Source of the DNA: Caryophanales bacterium
GTDB lineage: Bacteria; Bacillota; Bacilli; Bacillales; Amphibacillaceae
Direction of reading: 5' to 3'
Length of the DNA stretch: 64,000 nucleotides
NCBI GenBank assembly: GCA_026168805.1
Contig: JAPFDS010000071.1
Coordinates: 35,890 to 99,889 of the forward strand
Below are positions 17,201 to 26,892 of this stretch, in pieces; within the stretch, counting starts at the first letter, position 1; the number at the start of each line of letters is the position of its first letter. The notes below the pieces were generated by a model. It saw nothing but the letters and a program-made list of their open reading frames with translations. It made no database searches and had not been told where the DNA came from. The position numbers and the translations under genes are program-made.

Positions 17201-17628
17201 CGATGGCATTTGCTACGATGAGTGATGAAGAAGCGGAAATAGATACGGTCATTTTCCCAAATGTCTATCGAGATGTTAGCCAATGGTTGGATGAACAAAA
17301 GATTGTTCAAATGAAGGGGAAAGTAGAAGAGAGAAATGGCAGGACACAATATGTTCTATCACATATTGACGAACTAGATCTATCATCATTACAAAAAGAA
17401 ACGACCGGTAATCTATATGTAAAATTAACGGATGAAAATGACCGAGATGCATTACAGCATATAGCTCAATTAGCTCATGAATATAATGGTACAGTTTCTA
17501 TTATTGTGTATGAAGAGCGAAGAAAACAATCGTATCAACTATCCTCTCAGTACAAAGTAAATACAAGTAAGAAATGTATTCAATCATTTAAAGAGTTATT
17601 TGGTGCAGAAAATGTGGTGTTTAAGTAA
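14278..17628 (+). CDS. dnaE: DNA polymerase III alpha subunit, DnaE type
   Basis: A 1116-residue family-C polymerase that extends RNA primers at the replication fork before handing over to PolC. An N-terminal PHP domain (about 1-200) is followed by the palm with GPGRGSAAGS (from residue 343) and the catalytic aspartates in PDIDIDFSD (D385, D387, D389) and LKMDFLG, then tandem helix-hairpin-helix and a C-terminal OB fold. Length fits B. subtilis DnaE (1115). ATG 14278 lies about eight bases after TTTGGAGGAAAG; in-frame codons further up lack a ribosome-binding site. It is divergent from ytrHI. Confidence 0.96.
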   Translation: MTFTHVNVQTGYSFMKSTIQIDSLIKRAKELQMTSLAITDQHALYGVVPFYKACVQAGMHPLIGMQVQIETSDGHVHTCTVLAKNNTGYEQISRLSTNIQINERKSISFAAFKQYANEHIVCIYHAMNLFFVQQCSNQTYEDVHQELRQWQQLVGFEQFYLGIQDHGNREERAMIQHARSLHDDYSIQVVALQDVRYLYENEEEAYRCLRAMDEGELLEEKAPSNDDKRRHLRSGQEMEQLFHDVFPEALQATNKIADQCDVTFDFDHVHMPTFPVPEEKNAHMYVREFCEKGLLSRYGEADEQVKQRMNMELEVIQTMGFSDYFLIVADFVSYAKREGIIVGPGRGSAAGSLVAYLLGITNVDPIKHDLLFERFLNPERKSLPDIDIDFSDHRRAEVIEYVKEKYGRERVAQIITFGTFGPRSLVREISKVIELNETDEKFVLQQIPTQAHEPIVAYVKQSKELFSYIEQSPKLQQLFRYARVLEGLPRHTSTHAAGVVISKEPLTTYTPLTAGASGEYITQFAMNEIEAVGLLKMDFLGVRNLSLLERLTSMIERFSKQPFSLEEIPANDPKTFSMLSEGLTAGVFQFESAGMTRVLTTLQPTAFEDLVAVNALYRPGPMEYISTFIARKNGTEKITYPHEDVAPILEQTYGVLVYQEQIIQLANRIAGLTYGEADILRRAISKKDHHLMEEMKQAFLNGCINNGYSEEVAFQLFDWIVKFSNYGFNKSHSVAYSMIAYQLAYIKAHEPHIFFTCLLSSTNQNEQLERYMKEAEAINILIAPPDINQSTYGYRLEKQSIRMGLRSIKGIGYQTAQEIIQARKEGRFMNLFDFCMRISTKKVNRKTIETLIRAGAFDATYPNRRSLLESLEQALEQAVLFKEFNEQPSFLEEQIDLRPKYADVEDMNLLEKLQEEKELIGRYASSHPLEEVRPQLRAKNFIPFKTFHPRTMKNVVSSAGIIQSIRKIRTKRGDSMAFATMSDEEAEIDTVIFPNVYRDVSQWLDEQKIVQMKGKVEERNGRTQYVLSHIDELDLSSLQKETTGNLYVKLTDENDRDALQHIAQLAHEYNGTVSIIVYEERRKQSYQLSSQYKVNTSKKCIQSFKELFGAENVVFK

Positions 17629-17648
17629 TGTACGAACATTAACATTTC

Positions 17649-17676
17649 TTTACAGAAACTCTTCATCTGTTATAAT
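17649..17676 (+). promoter_or_regulatory. Sigma-A promoter of the malic enzyme gene
   Basis: TTTACA (17649-17654), a 16-base spacer and TATAAT (17671-17676) with an upstream TGT extension form a strong promoter. It leaves a leader of about 105 bases. A Fur-like sequence lies at 17742-17756 in that leader. Confidence 0.65.
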
Positions 17677-17788
17677 TAAGAGGTTATAAAATTTGTTGTT
17701 TGGATGTTGAAATTGATTATACGATCGAATGTAGAATGGACTTATCATAATTATCATTATTTCTAGCAGTAAAAGGAGCGTATCAAAC

Positions 17789-19027
17789 ATGACAAACTTA
17801 AGAAATGAAGCATTACATATGCATCAAGTAAACCAGGGGAAATTATCGATCCGTTCAAAAGTTCCTGTACGTAATGCGAAAGATCTTAGTTTAGCGTATT
17901 CACCAGGAGTAGCAGAACCTTGTAAGGAAATATATGATCGTACGGAGCGCGTATTTGACTATACAATGAAAGGGAATATGGTTGCGGTTGTAAGTGATGG
18001 CTCTGCAGTGTTAGGACTAGGAAACATTGGAGCTGAAGCTTCTCTTCCTGTCATGGAAGGGAAGTCGGTATTGTTCAAAAGTTTCGCTGGTGTAGACTCA
18101 TTTCCAATATGCTTAAATACAAATGATATAGACGAGATTGTACAAACCGTTAAATTAATGGAGCCAACCTTTGGTGGAGTTAATTTAGAAGATATTGCAG
18201 CACCAAATTGCTTTATTATTGAAGAGCGTCTGAAAAAAGAAACAAATATCCCAATTTTCCATGATGATCAACATGGGACAGCAATCGTAACCGTCGCTGG
18301 TCTTATCAATGCATTAAAACTCGTAGGTAAATCATTTTCCAACATTCGTGTTGTAGCAAATGGGGCAGGTGCTGCAGGTATTGCAATTATTAAACTGTTA
18401 TATCACTTTGGGGTAAGAGATGTAGTGATGTGCGATTCAAAAGGTGCTATTTATGAAGGGCGCACAGAAGGTATGAACAGTGTGAAAGATGAAATCGCTG
18501 CGTGGACAAATAAAGACAATCGAGAAGGCGACTTAGCAGAAATGCTTGAAGGTGCTGATGTATTTATTGGTGTTTCTGTTGGTGGTATTTTAACAGAAGA
18601 AATGGTCGCAAATATGAATGAAGATCCAATTATCTTCGCAATGGCCAACCCTGATCCGGAAATCAATCCAGCAGAGGCGAAAAAGGCAGGCGCGAAAATT
18701 ATTGGTACAGGCCGCTCAGATTATCCAAACCAAGTGAATAACGTACTTGCATTTCCAGGTATTTTTAGAGGAGCATTGGATGTTCGAGCTACACGAATTA
18801 ACGAGGAAATGAAAGTAGCTGCCGCTGAAGCTATTGCCTCATTAATTGCGGATGACGAATTAAATGAAGATTATGTCATTCCAGGGCCATTTGATTTACG
18901 AGTTGCGCCAGCAGTTGCAGCAAGTGTTGCTAAAGCAGCTATGGAAACTGGGGTTGCCCGAATTGAATTAGATCCTGAAGAAATTGCTGAGAAAACAAGA
19001 CAATTAACAAATGTGATAAACGATTAA
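17789..19027 (+). CDS. ytsJ: NADP-dependent malic enzyme YtsJ
   Basis: A 412-residue short-form malic enzyme that decarboxylates malate to pyruvate, giving NADPH. The N-terminal domain carries SPGVAEPCKEI and the metal/substrate stretch ENIEDIAAPNCF-like NLEDIAAPNCF; the Rossmann domain has the nucleotide loop VANGAGAAGIAI. HDDQHGTA, the usual substrate loop, is intact. YtsJ is the major NADPH-producing malic enzyme of B. subtilis and lies between dnaE and accD there as here. The position upstream of accDA makes sense, since fatty acid synthesis consumes NADPH. AAAAGGAG precedes ATG 17789. Confidence 0.93.
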   Translation: MTNLRNEALHMHQVNQGKLSIRSKVPVRNAKDLSLAYSPGVAEPCKEIYDRTERVFDYTMKGNMVAVVSDGSAVLGLGNIGAEASLPVMEGKSVLFKSFAGVDSFPICLNTNDIDEIVQTVKLMEPTFGGVNLEDIAAPNCFIIEERLKKETNIPIFHDDQHGTAIVTVAGLINALKLVGKSFSNIRVVANGAGAAGIAIIKLLYHFGVRDVVMCDSKGAIYEGRTEGMNSVKDEIAAWTNKDNREGDLAEMLEGADVFIGVSVGGILTEEMVANMNEDPIIFAMANPDPEINPAEAKKAGAKIIGTGRSDYPNQVNNVLAFPGIFRGALDVRATRINEEMKVAAAEAIASLIADDELNEDYVIPGPFDLRVAPAVAASVAKAAMETGVARIELDPEEIAEKTRQLTNVIND

Positions 19028-19148
19028 TAAAACGTGTGGATCATAAACACGTGATTTCATAAAAAGTATACAAGTCTATGTAGTTGTTCAAATTCTCTAG
19101 AAATAGCTGGATTTGAATGGACTGTTAAGATTTAAAGGAGGAATACCT

Positions 19149-20009
19149 TTGCTTAAAGACATTTTTGGTAGGAGAAAGAAACATTCTTCTGTACCGAATG
19201 AGCAATCAAAAAATGACATTCCAGAAGGATTAATGAAGAAATGTCCCACATGTAAGAAAATATTTTACGAAAAAGAAATGGCAAAAAACATTGAGGTATG
19301 TCCAAACTGTGATTTTCACCACTCATTAAGTGCTTGGGAGCGGATTGATAGTTTATTTGATGAAGGCACTTTTGAAGAATGGGATGCGCATTTAAAGACA
19401 AGTAACCCATTAGACTTCCCAGATTACCTTGAGAAAATAGAAAAAGACTGTGAGAAAACAAACTTATCAGAAGCAGTCGTTACAGGTAAAGGCTTCATGG
19501 ATGAACGTCCTGTTGCTTTTAGTGTGATGGATTCACGCTTTAGAATGGGAAGCATGGGTTCTGTTGTCGGAGAGAAGATTGCCCGAGCGATTGAACGTGC
19601 GAAAGATGAGGGTTTACCTTTTGTTATTTTTACAGCGTCTGGTGGAGCTAGAATGCAAGAAGGTGTACTGAGCCTCATGCAAATGTCAAAAACATCTGTT
19701 GCTATTAAGCGTTTTTCCGAAGCAGGTGGACTTATGATTTCTGTGATGACACATCCTACAACAGGGGGCGTATCAGCAAGTTTTGCTTCTCTCGGAGACT
19801 ACAATTTTGCGGAACCTAAAGCACTTATTGGTTTTGCGGGAAGACGTATCATTGAGCAAACAACACGCGAAAAGTTACCGGATGACTTCCAGACAGCCGA
19901 ATTTTTATTAAAACATGGTCATATCGATCGAGTCGTTCACCGACATGAAATGAAAGAGTTACTATCTTCACTTGTCCAAATGCATGATAAAAGTGAGGTG
20001 TCATCCTAA
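19149..20009 (+). CDS. accD: Acetyl-CoA carboxylase carboxyltransferase subunit beta
   Basis: A 286-residue subunit that, with AccA, moves the carboxyl group from biotin to acetyl-CoA to make malonyl-CoA. The N-terminal zinc ribbon uses C32, C35, C51 and C54 (CPTC and CPNC). The crotonase-like core contains [16 protein letters not shown] choose the TTG start at 19149, which gives MLKDIFGRR as in B. subtilis and stands seven bases from AAAGGAGG; a longer reading from 19113 has no ribosome-binding site. The stop overlaps the accA start as TAATG. Confidence 0.93.
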   Translation: MLKDIFGRRKKHSSVPNEQSKNDIPEGLMKKCPTCKKIFYEKEMAKNIEVCPNCDFHHSLSAWERIDSLFDEGTFEEWDAHLKTSNPLDFPDYLEKIEKDCEKTNLSEAVVTGKGFMDERPVAFSVMDSRFRMGSMGSVVGEKIARAIERAKDEGLPFVIFTASGGARMQEGVLSLMQMSKTSVAIKRFSEAGGLMISVMTHPTTGGVSASFASLGDYNFAEPKALIGFAGRRIIEQTTREKLPDDFQTAEFLLKHGHIDRVVHRHEMKELLSSLVQMHDKSEVSS

Positions 20010-20968
20010 TGCAATTACTTGAATTTGAAAAACCAATTATTCATTTGAAAGATAAAATAGAAGAGTTGAAAAACTTAACGCTTGATAGTGAAATTGATTT
20101 AACTGAAGAAATTAAGACGCTTGAAAAACGTTTAGCGGTTCTTGAAGATGATATTTATGGCAATTTAAAGCCATGGGATCGAGTGCAAATGGCACGCCAT
20201 CAGCAACGTCCAACGACTCTTGATTATATTGAGCAATTATTTGAAGATTTTATTGAATTTCATGGAGATCGTTTATACGGAGATGATGAAGCGATTGTCG
20301 CTGGGATTGCACTCTATCATAACCAACCAATTACAGTGATTGGTCATCAGCGTGGAAAAAATACAAAAGAAAATATTCGAAGAAACTTTGGGATGCCTCA
20401 TCCAGAAGGGTATCGAAAAGCACTTCGACATATGAAACAAGCAGAAAAATTTAACCGTCCGATCATTTGCTTCATTGACACAAAAGGTGCAGAACCAGGA
20501 AAAGAAGCAGAAGAACGTGGACAAAGTGGAGCCATTGCACAGAATTTAATGGAAATGGCTGGACTAACGGTTCCGGTAATTTGTATTGTCATTGGAGAAG
20601 GCGGAAGTGGTGGTGCACTCGCACTTGGAGTCGGAGATAAAATTTTCATGCTTGAGAACTCAACGTATTCTGTGATTTCTCCTGAAGGTGCGGCTGCACT
20701 CCTTTGGAAAGATGCGAGTCAGGCTCAAAGAGCTGCGGAATCTATGATGATTACGGCTTATGATCTTGATGAACTCCATGTTTTAGATGGGATCATTCCA
20801 GAACCTAAAGGTGGAGCACACCGCGATGTAGAGTATCAAGCGAATGAAATTGATAAAGTGATTACAAGCGCACTAAAGGAACTATCAAAGCTTTCTGCCG
20901 ATACATTGCTTGAAAAAAGATGGGAAAAATATAAAAATATCGGTACGTATGAAGAAGGAACTGAATAA
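20009..20968 (+). CDS. accA: Acetyl-CoA carboxylase carboxyltransferase subunit alpha
   Basis: A 319-residue partner of AccD in the heterotetrameric carboxyltransferase. An N-terminal helical part (about 1-60, [18 protein letters not shown]) is followed by the crotonase-fold catalytic domain; the oxyanion loops are near [15 protein letters not shown] and [12 protein letters not shown]. Translation is coupled to accD by a one-base overlap (TAATG), which helps keep subunits equal. Downstream comes the pfkA leader rather than a clear terminator, so some transcripts may continue. Confidence 0.96.
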   Translation: MQLLEFEKPIIHLKDKIEELKNLTLDSEIDLTEEIKTLEKRLAVLEDDIYGNLKPWDRVQMARHQQRPTTLDYIEQLFEDFIEFHGDRLYGDDEAIVAGIALYHNQPITVIGHQRGKNTKENIRRNFGMPHPEGYRKALRHMKQAEKFNRPIICFIDTKGAEPGKEAEERGQSGAIAQNLMEMAGLTVPVICIVIGEGGSGGALALGVGDKIFMLENSTYSVISPEGAAALLWKDASQAQRAAESMMITAYDLDELHVLDGIIPEPKGGAHRDVEYQANEIDKVITSALKELSKLSADTLLEKRWEKYKNIGTYEEGTE

Positions 20969-20977
20969 AAAATAATA

Positions 20978-22030
<1,053 letters not shown>

Positions 22031-22067
22031 TTGTATACTACATCTAGATGGACGAGGAGGATTATGT

Positions 22068-23828
22068 ATGCGGAAAACAAAAATCGTTTGTACGATTGGA
22101 CCAGCTTCTGAATCAGTTGAAACACTCGTACAACTCATCAATGCAGGAATGAATGTGGCTCGCTTGAATTTCTCACATGGGGACTTTGAAGAGCATGGCG
22201 AGCGAATTAAAAACATCAAAAAAGCATCAGAAAAAACCGGTCAAACAGTTGCTATTTTATTGGATACAAAAGGACCTGAAATTCGCACAGGGAAATTTAA
22301 AGATGGGGAAATTAAGCTTGGAAAAGGTGACCATATTTCAATTACCATGGACGAAGTGGAAGGAACGGACAGCCTTTTCTCAGTCACATATGAAGGGCTT
22401 TACGATGATGTTCATGTAGGTTCTAAAATTTTAATTGATGATGGATTGCTCGAACTAGAAGTACTTTCTCTAGATGAGGATAAACGGCTGATCCACACAA
22501 AGGCATTAAATAACGGTGAAATTAGTAATCATAAAGGTGTAAACGTACCGAATGTTCGCGTGAATTTGCCTGGCATGACAGAAAAAGATGCCGGTGATAT
22601 TGCATTTGGTATTCAGCAAGGGGTTGACTTTATCGCAGCATCATTTATCCGTAGACAATCGGACGTGCTTGAAATCCGCAATTTATTAGAGCAACATAAT
22701 GCTGCAGATACTCACATCATTTCAAAAATTGAAAACCAAGAAGGTGTGGAAGAAATTGATGCTATATTAGAAGCGTGTGATGGAGTCATGGTAGCGCGTG
22801 GAGATTTAGGCGTTGAAATTCCTGCAGAAGATGTACCACTGGTCCAAAAAGATTTAATTTCTAAGTGTAACGCAGCTGGAAAGCCAGTCATTACAGCGAC
22901 ACAAATGCTTGACTCTATGCAACGTAATCCACGACCGACGCGTGCAGAGGCGTCAGATGTCGCCAATGCTATTTTTGATGGAACAGATGCGATTATGCTG
23001 TCTGGTGAGACTGCAGCAGGTGATTATCCTGTCGAATCTGTCCAAACAATGAACGATATTGCGTTAAAGACTGAAACGAGACTCGACCATCGTTCGTTAT
23101 TAAAAAATCTGTCTCAAAAAACAATGATGTCTGTAACGGATGGCATTAGCCAGTCTGTATCTCATACTGCGATGAATTTAGGCGTAAGTGCCATTATTAC
23201 TTCTACTGAAAGTGGTCATACAGCACGGATGATTTCCAAGTACCGCCCACAAGTACCTATTGTGGCAGTAACCATCTCTGATCAAGTGAATCGCCAGCTT
23301 GCTTTAGTGTGGGGAGTACATGCTGTTAAAGGTCCTAAAGTAAACACGATTGATGACATGTTAGAAGTGTCTGTGGATCGAGGGCTAAGTACAAAATTGT
23401 TTAGCCGTGGAAGTAAAGTTATTATCACTGCCGGAGTTCCTATCGGAGAGAGTGGCACAACGAATTTAATGAAGGTTCATATTATAGGTGATGTTATTGG
23501 AAAAGGACAAGGTATTGGTCGTAAGACAGCATATGGAAGAGCAGTAGTTGCTGATCGCACGGAAGATATTTTAAACAAAATGACAGATGGAGCGATTATT
23601 GTAACCCGTGGCACGGACCGGGAAATGATGCCTGCTATTAATCGAGCGAGTGGACTCGTCACTGAAGAAGGCGGACTGACATCCCACGCAGCTGTTGTAG
23701 GTTTGAGTTTAGGTATACCCGTTATTGTCGGAGTACAGGAAGCTACGAAAACAGTAAAAGACGGTGAAGATATAACGATTGATGGCTCAAAAGGAGACAT
23801 TTATCAAGGGCATGCGAGTGTATTATAA
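22068..23828 (+). CDS. pyk: Pyruvate kinase with C-terminal PEP-utilizer domain
   Basis: A 586-residue pyruvate kinase making pyruvate and ATP from phosphoenolpyruvate and ADP. The catalytic barrel holds [23 protein letters not shown] and [11 protein letters not shown] (from residue 241). After the allosteric domain (about 350-475) comes the extra C-terminal domain of the Bacillus type, resembling the phosphohistidine domain of PEP-utilizing enzymes, with [11 protein letters not shown] near 536-546. GGAGGATT lies just before the start. It ends 17 bases before fxsA. Confidence 0.96.
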   Translation: MRKTKIVCTIGPASESVETLVQLINAGMNVARLNFSHGDFEEHGERIKNIKKASEKTGQTVAILLDTKGPEIRTGKFKDGEIKLGKGDHISITMDEVEGTDSLFSVTYEGLYDDVHVGSKILIDDGLLELEVLSLDEDKRLIHTKALNNGEISNHKGVNVPNVRVNLPGMTEKDAGDIAFGIQQGVDFIAASFIRRQSDVLEIRNLLEQHNAADTHIISKIENQEGVEEIDAILEACDGVMVARGDLGVEIPAEDVPLVQKDLISKCNAAGKPVITATQMLDSMQRNPRPTRAEASDVANAIFDGTDAIMLSGETAAGDYPVESVQTMNDIALKTETRLDHRSLLKNLSQKTMMSVTDGISQSVSHTAMNLGVSAIITSTESGHTARMISKYRPQVPIVAVTISDQVNRQLALVWGVHAVKGPKVNTIDDMLEVSVDRGLSTKLFSRGSKVIITAGVPIGESGTTNLMKVHIIGDVIGKGQGIGRKTAYGRAVVADRTEDILNKMTDGAIIVTRGTDREMMPAINRASGLVTEEGGLTSHAAVVGLSLGIPVIVGVQEATKTVKDGEDITIDGSKGDIYQGHASVL

Positions 23829-23845
23829 AACTCGCAGGAGAAAGG

Positions 23846-24241
23846 ATGAGACACATGCGCAAACTAGCACTCATAGCACTGATTGTTGCAGGGCTTGAAA
23901 TTGCAACTTTTATACTTATTGGAAAAGAGATAGGTGTAATTGCTGTGTTTATAATCATCTTTGCAACAGCCTTCATTGGTGTTCATTTAGCAAAAACCCA
24001 TGCACGAACAACATTCATAGAAGCGCAACAACAGATGGCACAAGGACAAATGCCACAGAAACAAATCGTTGACGGTTTATGTATTTTAATCGGAGGTATA
24101 TTGCTCATTGTTCCAGGATTTATCACAGACTTGGTTGGTTTGTTACTTCTCATACCTTCTACGAGAACATTTTTCCAACGTAAATTATATGATGTACTCA
24201 GACGTAGAATGAATGCACAAACTATCATCTATCGTAAATAA
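23846..24241 (+). CDS. fxsA: FxsA family membrane protein (YtzA)
   Basis: A 131-residue protein with four hydrophobic stretches (about 6-22, 26-45, 72-88, 90-106) and a basic C-terminal tail. The middle has the family pattern QQQMAQGQMPQKQIVDGLCILIGG. E. coli FxsA relieves phage T7 exclusion by the F plasmid when overproduced; its normal role is unknown. ATG 23846 is five bases from AGGAG, and a second ATG three codons later is also possible. The stop codon directly abuts the stop of convergent ytvI, leaving no room for a shared terminator. Confidence 0.85.
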   Translation: MRHMRKLALIALIVAGLEIATFILIGKEIGVIAVFIIIFATAFIGVHLAKTHARTTFIEAQQQMAQGQMPQKQIVDGLCILIGGILLIVPGFITDLVGLLLLIPSTRTFFQRKLYDVLRRRMNAQTIIYRK

Positions 24242-25351
24242 TTACTCGTTCATAATATACCGCCAAATGAGATGAAATGTTCCAGCTTGGTATATACCTG
24301 TAAGGATAATAAGAGATAGAGGGGCAAGAAGCATTCCGATAATACCCCATAGTTTAAATCCAATAAAAAGCGCCAGTAATGCGGTGATTGGGCGTAAATT
24401 TAAGTGAGCCGAAATTAATTTCGGCTCTATTATTTGTCTAATAAACACAACACTTCCGTACATAATACTTAATTGAATCGTAAGTTCGTATTGCTCCGTT
24501 ATAAATACATAAATAATCCATGGAATAAAAATAATACCTGTCCCAATATATGGCAAAAAGTCTACGAAAGCAGCAAAAATAACGATCGTCAGTGCATGAT
24601 TAACTCCTATCATAAATAGACCAATATACAACAGAAAACACGTGATTAGAACGAGTGTCACTTGCGCTTTCGTATATCCGTATAGTGTTTTTTTAATGTG
24701 TCTTAATACTTGTAAGCCGTGACTACGCACGTGTGTAGGGAAAAATTTTTGAAGTTGATTCGTATATGTTTTAAAATCAATGGATAATAAAAATGTTGCA
24801 ATGATAATAAAAACAATCATGACAAGTGATTGAGGAAAAACAGATAAAAAAGCGGGTATGTTTTTAAAGACAAACTGAATAAACGATAGCACTACTTCAG
24901 TTGACTGGTGCATAAAACCATGAATGTTTTGTTCAATGGTTTCTTGGTGCGCAGGAGATAATGTGGAAAAAAGCGCCATCGTTTTATGGTAAAATGGTAA
25001 CATATAAGATTGAATAAAATGCTCGATATATTGTGTGAAATAATGGATATGAGATGGGATTTTTTCCGCTAAATACGCCGTACCTTGCATCAGTTCACTA
25101 AATACAAAGAAAATAGCCCAAATAACGAAAACACATAGAAGAAATAATAAAATAATCGTACTGGCTACCCGAGGAATGTTGTATCGGTTATGTAAAAATG
25201 TAATGGGTGTATCTAATAGAAGAGCAAACAAAAATGCAATACCTATTGGATACAGAATGTGGAAGGTGTATCGTATAAAGATGATACATAACAATATGAG
25301 ACTCACAATCATCAACAATCTACCAATTTTATATAACGTTTGTTTATGCAT
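24242..25351 (-). CDS. ytvI: Sporulation integral membrane protein YtvI (AI-2E transporter family)
   Basis: A 369-residue multi-spanning protein of the AI-2E/UPF0118 exporter family. About seven hydrophobic segments are seen: two near the N-terminus, one near 160-190, and a cluster in the last 170 residues, including the family pattern around VDFLPYIGTGIIFIPW. Close relatives in bacilli are named YtvI and are linked to sporulation; the cargo is unknown. The start is ATG 25351, where GAGG lies eight bases upstream; a longer in-frame start adds an eight-residue tail that contains this Shine-Dalgarno. Confidence 0.85.
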   Translation of the reverse strand: MHKQTLYKIGRLLMIVSLILLCIIFIRYTFHILYPIGIAFLFALLLDTPITFLHNRYNIPRVASTIILLFLLCVFVIWAIFFVFSELMQGTAYLAEKIPSHIHYFTQYIEHFIQSYMLPFYHKTMALFSTLSPAHQETIEQNIHGFMHQSTEVVLSFIQFVFKNIPAFLSVFPQSLVMIVFIIIATFLLSIDFKTYTNQLQKFFPTHVRSHGLQVLRHIKKTLYGYTKAQVTLVLITCFLLYIGLFMIGVNHALTIVIFAAFVDFLPYIGTGIIFIPWIIYVFITEQYELTIQLSIMYGSVVFIRQIIEPKLISAHLNLRPITALLALFIGFKLWGIIGMLLAPLSLIILTGIYQAGTFHLIWRYIMNE

Positions 25352-25493
25352 AACCATTTCCTCGCTTTCAATCATGAAGTGTCATTAAGATACACATTTA
25401 AGGGTATTCATTAGACTATATGCAGTAAAAAGAGCAATAAGACATGCTTTACATAGGATTGAATAGTAAAAATATATTTAAATACAACTAAAT

Positions 25494-25535
25494 TAAACGG
25501 TTTCAATTCACTTTTACTACTAAATGTTCTATACT
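25494..25535 (+). promoter_or_regulatory. citZ promoter with overlapping cre-like site
   Basis: TTCACT (25507-25512), 17 bases and TATACT (25530-25535) form a sigma-A-type promoter. Directly upstream, the complement of 25494-25507 reads ATTGAAACCGTTTA, 13 of 14 against the CcpA cre pattern WWTGAAARCGYTTW. CcpA regulation of citZ is known in B. subtilis; here it is inferred. Confidence 0.55.
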
Positions 25536-25621
25536 TTAAATAAAGGGAAACAAATTATTAGTATATGTTTTGAAGAATAAATAAAGGTTTATTTAAATCT
25601 ATACAAAGGAGAGGGTTGGTT

Positions 25622-26740
25622 ATGTCATCAGCTAAGGGGCTTGAGGGAATTGTCGCGACACAGTCTGCGATTAGTTCAATCATTGATGATCAACTTACAT
25701 ATGTTGGGTACAAAATTGATGATTTAACGGAAAATGCGAGTTTTGAAGAAGTAGTATATTTATTATGGAATTTAAAACTCCCTACAGAAGAAGAATTGAA
25801 CGCTTTTAAAACAGATATTGTATCGAATATGGAAGTACCTGAAGAGGTTATTGATCATTTACGTTCATATGACATTTCTAAAGTACATCCAATGGCCGCA
25901 TTACGTACAGCAGTATCGTTACTAGGACTCTATGATAAAGAAGCGGATGTCATGGAAGATGAAGCTAATAAGCGTAAAGCCGTTCGTCTTCAAGCACAAA
26001 TTTCAACGATTGTAGCTGCCTTTGCCCGTATTCGTAAGGGATTAGAACCAGTAAAACCGAAAAAAGATTTAGGATATGCTGCAAACTTCTTATACATGTT
26101 AAACAATAAAGAGCCGGAAGATATTGAAGTAGAAGCAATTGATAAAGCACTAGTACTTCATGCAGACCATGAATTGAACGCATCTACATTTGCTGCAAGA
26201 GTATGTGTGGCAACTTTGTCCGATTTATATTCAGGGGTTACAACAGCGATTTCAACGCTTAAAGGTCCACTTCACGGTGGGGCGAATGAGCAAGTAATGA
26301 AAATGCTCACTGAAATAGAAGAGGAAGAAAATGCCATTCCTTATATTAAGAAAAAGCTTGAAAATAAAGAACTTATTATGGGGATGGGCCATCGTGTATA
26401 CAAACATGGCGATCCACGTGCAAAACACTTAAAGAAAATGTCTCAAGAATTAACGAAGCTTACAGAACAGCCAAAATACTATAATATGTCTGTAGCGATC
26501 GAAGATTATATTAAACAAGAAAAAGGATTACCTGCAAACGTTGATTTTTACTCAGCGTCTGTTTATCATAGTTTAGGGATTGATCATGACTTGTTTACCC
26601 CAATATTTGCAATGAGCCGTGTATCCGGGTGGATTGCACATATTATGGAACAGTATGATAATAACCGTCTCATCCGTCCACGTGCAGAATATGTTGGACC
26701 GGAAATGCAAGAGTTTATTCCAATTGAAGAGCGCAAATAA
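25622..26740 (+). CDS. citZ: Citrate synthase CitZ
   Basis: A 372-residue type I-like citrate synthase that condenses oxaloacetate and acetyl-CoA. The catalytic groups are visible in GMGHRVYKHGDPR, LHADHELNAST and the H-D pair of LGIDHDLFTPIFAMSR. Length equals B. subtilis CitZ. I start at ATG 25622 (MSSAKGLEG), about ten bases after GGAG; the in-frame TTG two codons earlier is too close to it. With icd and mdh it forms the citZ-icd-mdh cluster, although here each gene has its own spacer, so separate promoters are possible. Confidence 0.95.
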   Translation: MSSAKGLEGIVATQSAISSIIDDQLTYVGYKIDDLTENASFEEVVYLLWNLKLPTEEELNAFKTDIVSNMEVPEEVIDHLRSYDISKVHPMAALRTAVSLLGLYDKEADVMEDEANKRKAVRLQAQISTIVAAFARIRKGLEPVKPKKDLGYAANFLYMLNNKEPEDIEVEAIDKALVLHADHELNASTFAARVCVATLSDLYSGVTTAISTLKGPLHGGANEQVMKMLTEIEEEENAIPYIKKKLENKELIMGMGHRVYKHGDPRAKHLKKMSQELTKLTEQPKYYNMSVAIEDYIKQEKGLPANVDFYSASVYHSLGIDHDLFTPIFAMSRVSGWIAHIMEQYDNNRLIRPRAEYVGPEMQEFIPIEERK

Positions 26741-26821
26741 TCCGAGCGCCTACTAAAGTAAAAGACGTAGGCTGGACTTTACCTGCTTAAAATTCAATGT
26801 ACGTATGAACAAGTGAATGAA

Positions 26822-26849
26822 CCATAAAACATAAGAAAAAATTTTATGG
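26822..26849. promoter_or_regulatory. Inverted repeat before icd
   Basis: CCATAAAA (26822-26829) and TTTTATGG (26842-26849) are perfect 8-bp arms around 12 bases, directly before TACTATATAA, a likely -10 region 35-40 bases ahead of icd. It could be an operator; ATAA...TTAT dyads are used by CcpC on TCA-cycle genes, but the spacing here differs. Confidence 0.35.
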
Positions 26850-26892
26850 TACTATATAAATGGATTGATTAAGACATGAGGGGGCTTTTATA

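Noticed and set aside
19028..19060. Hairpin ACGTGT / ACACGT after ytsJ as a terminator
   Set aside because: Short stem and no T tract.
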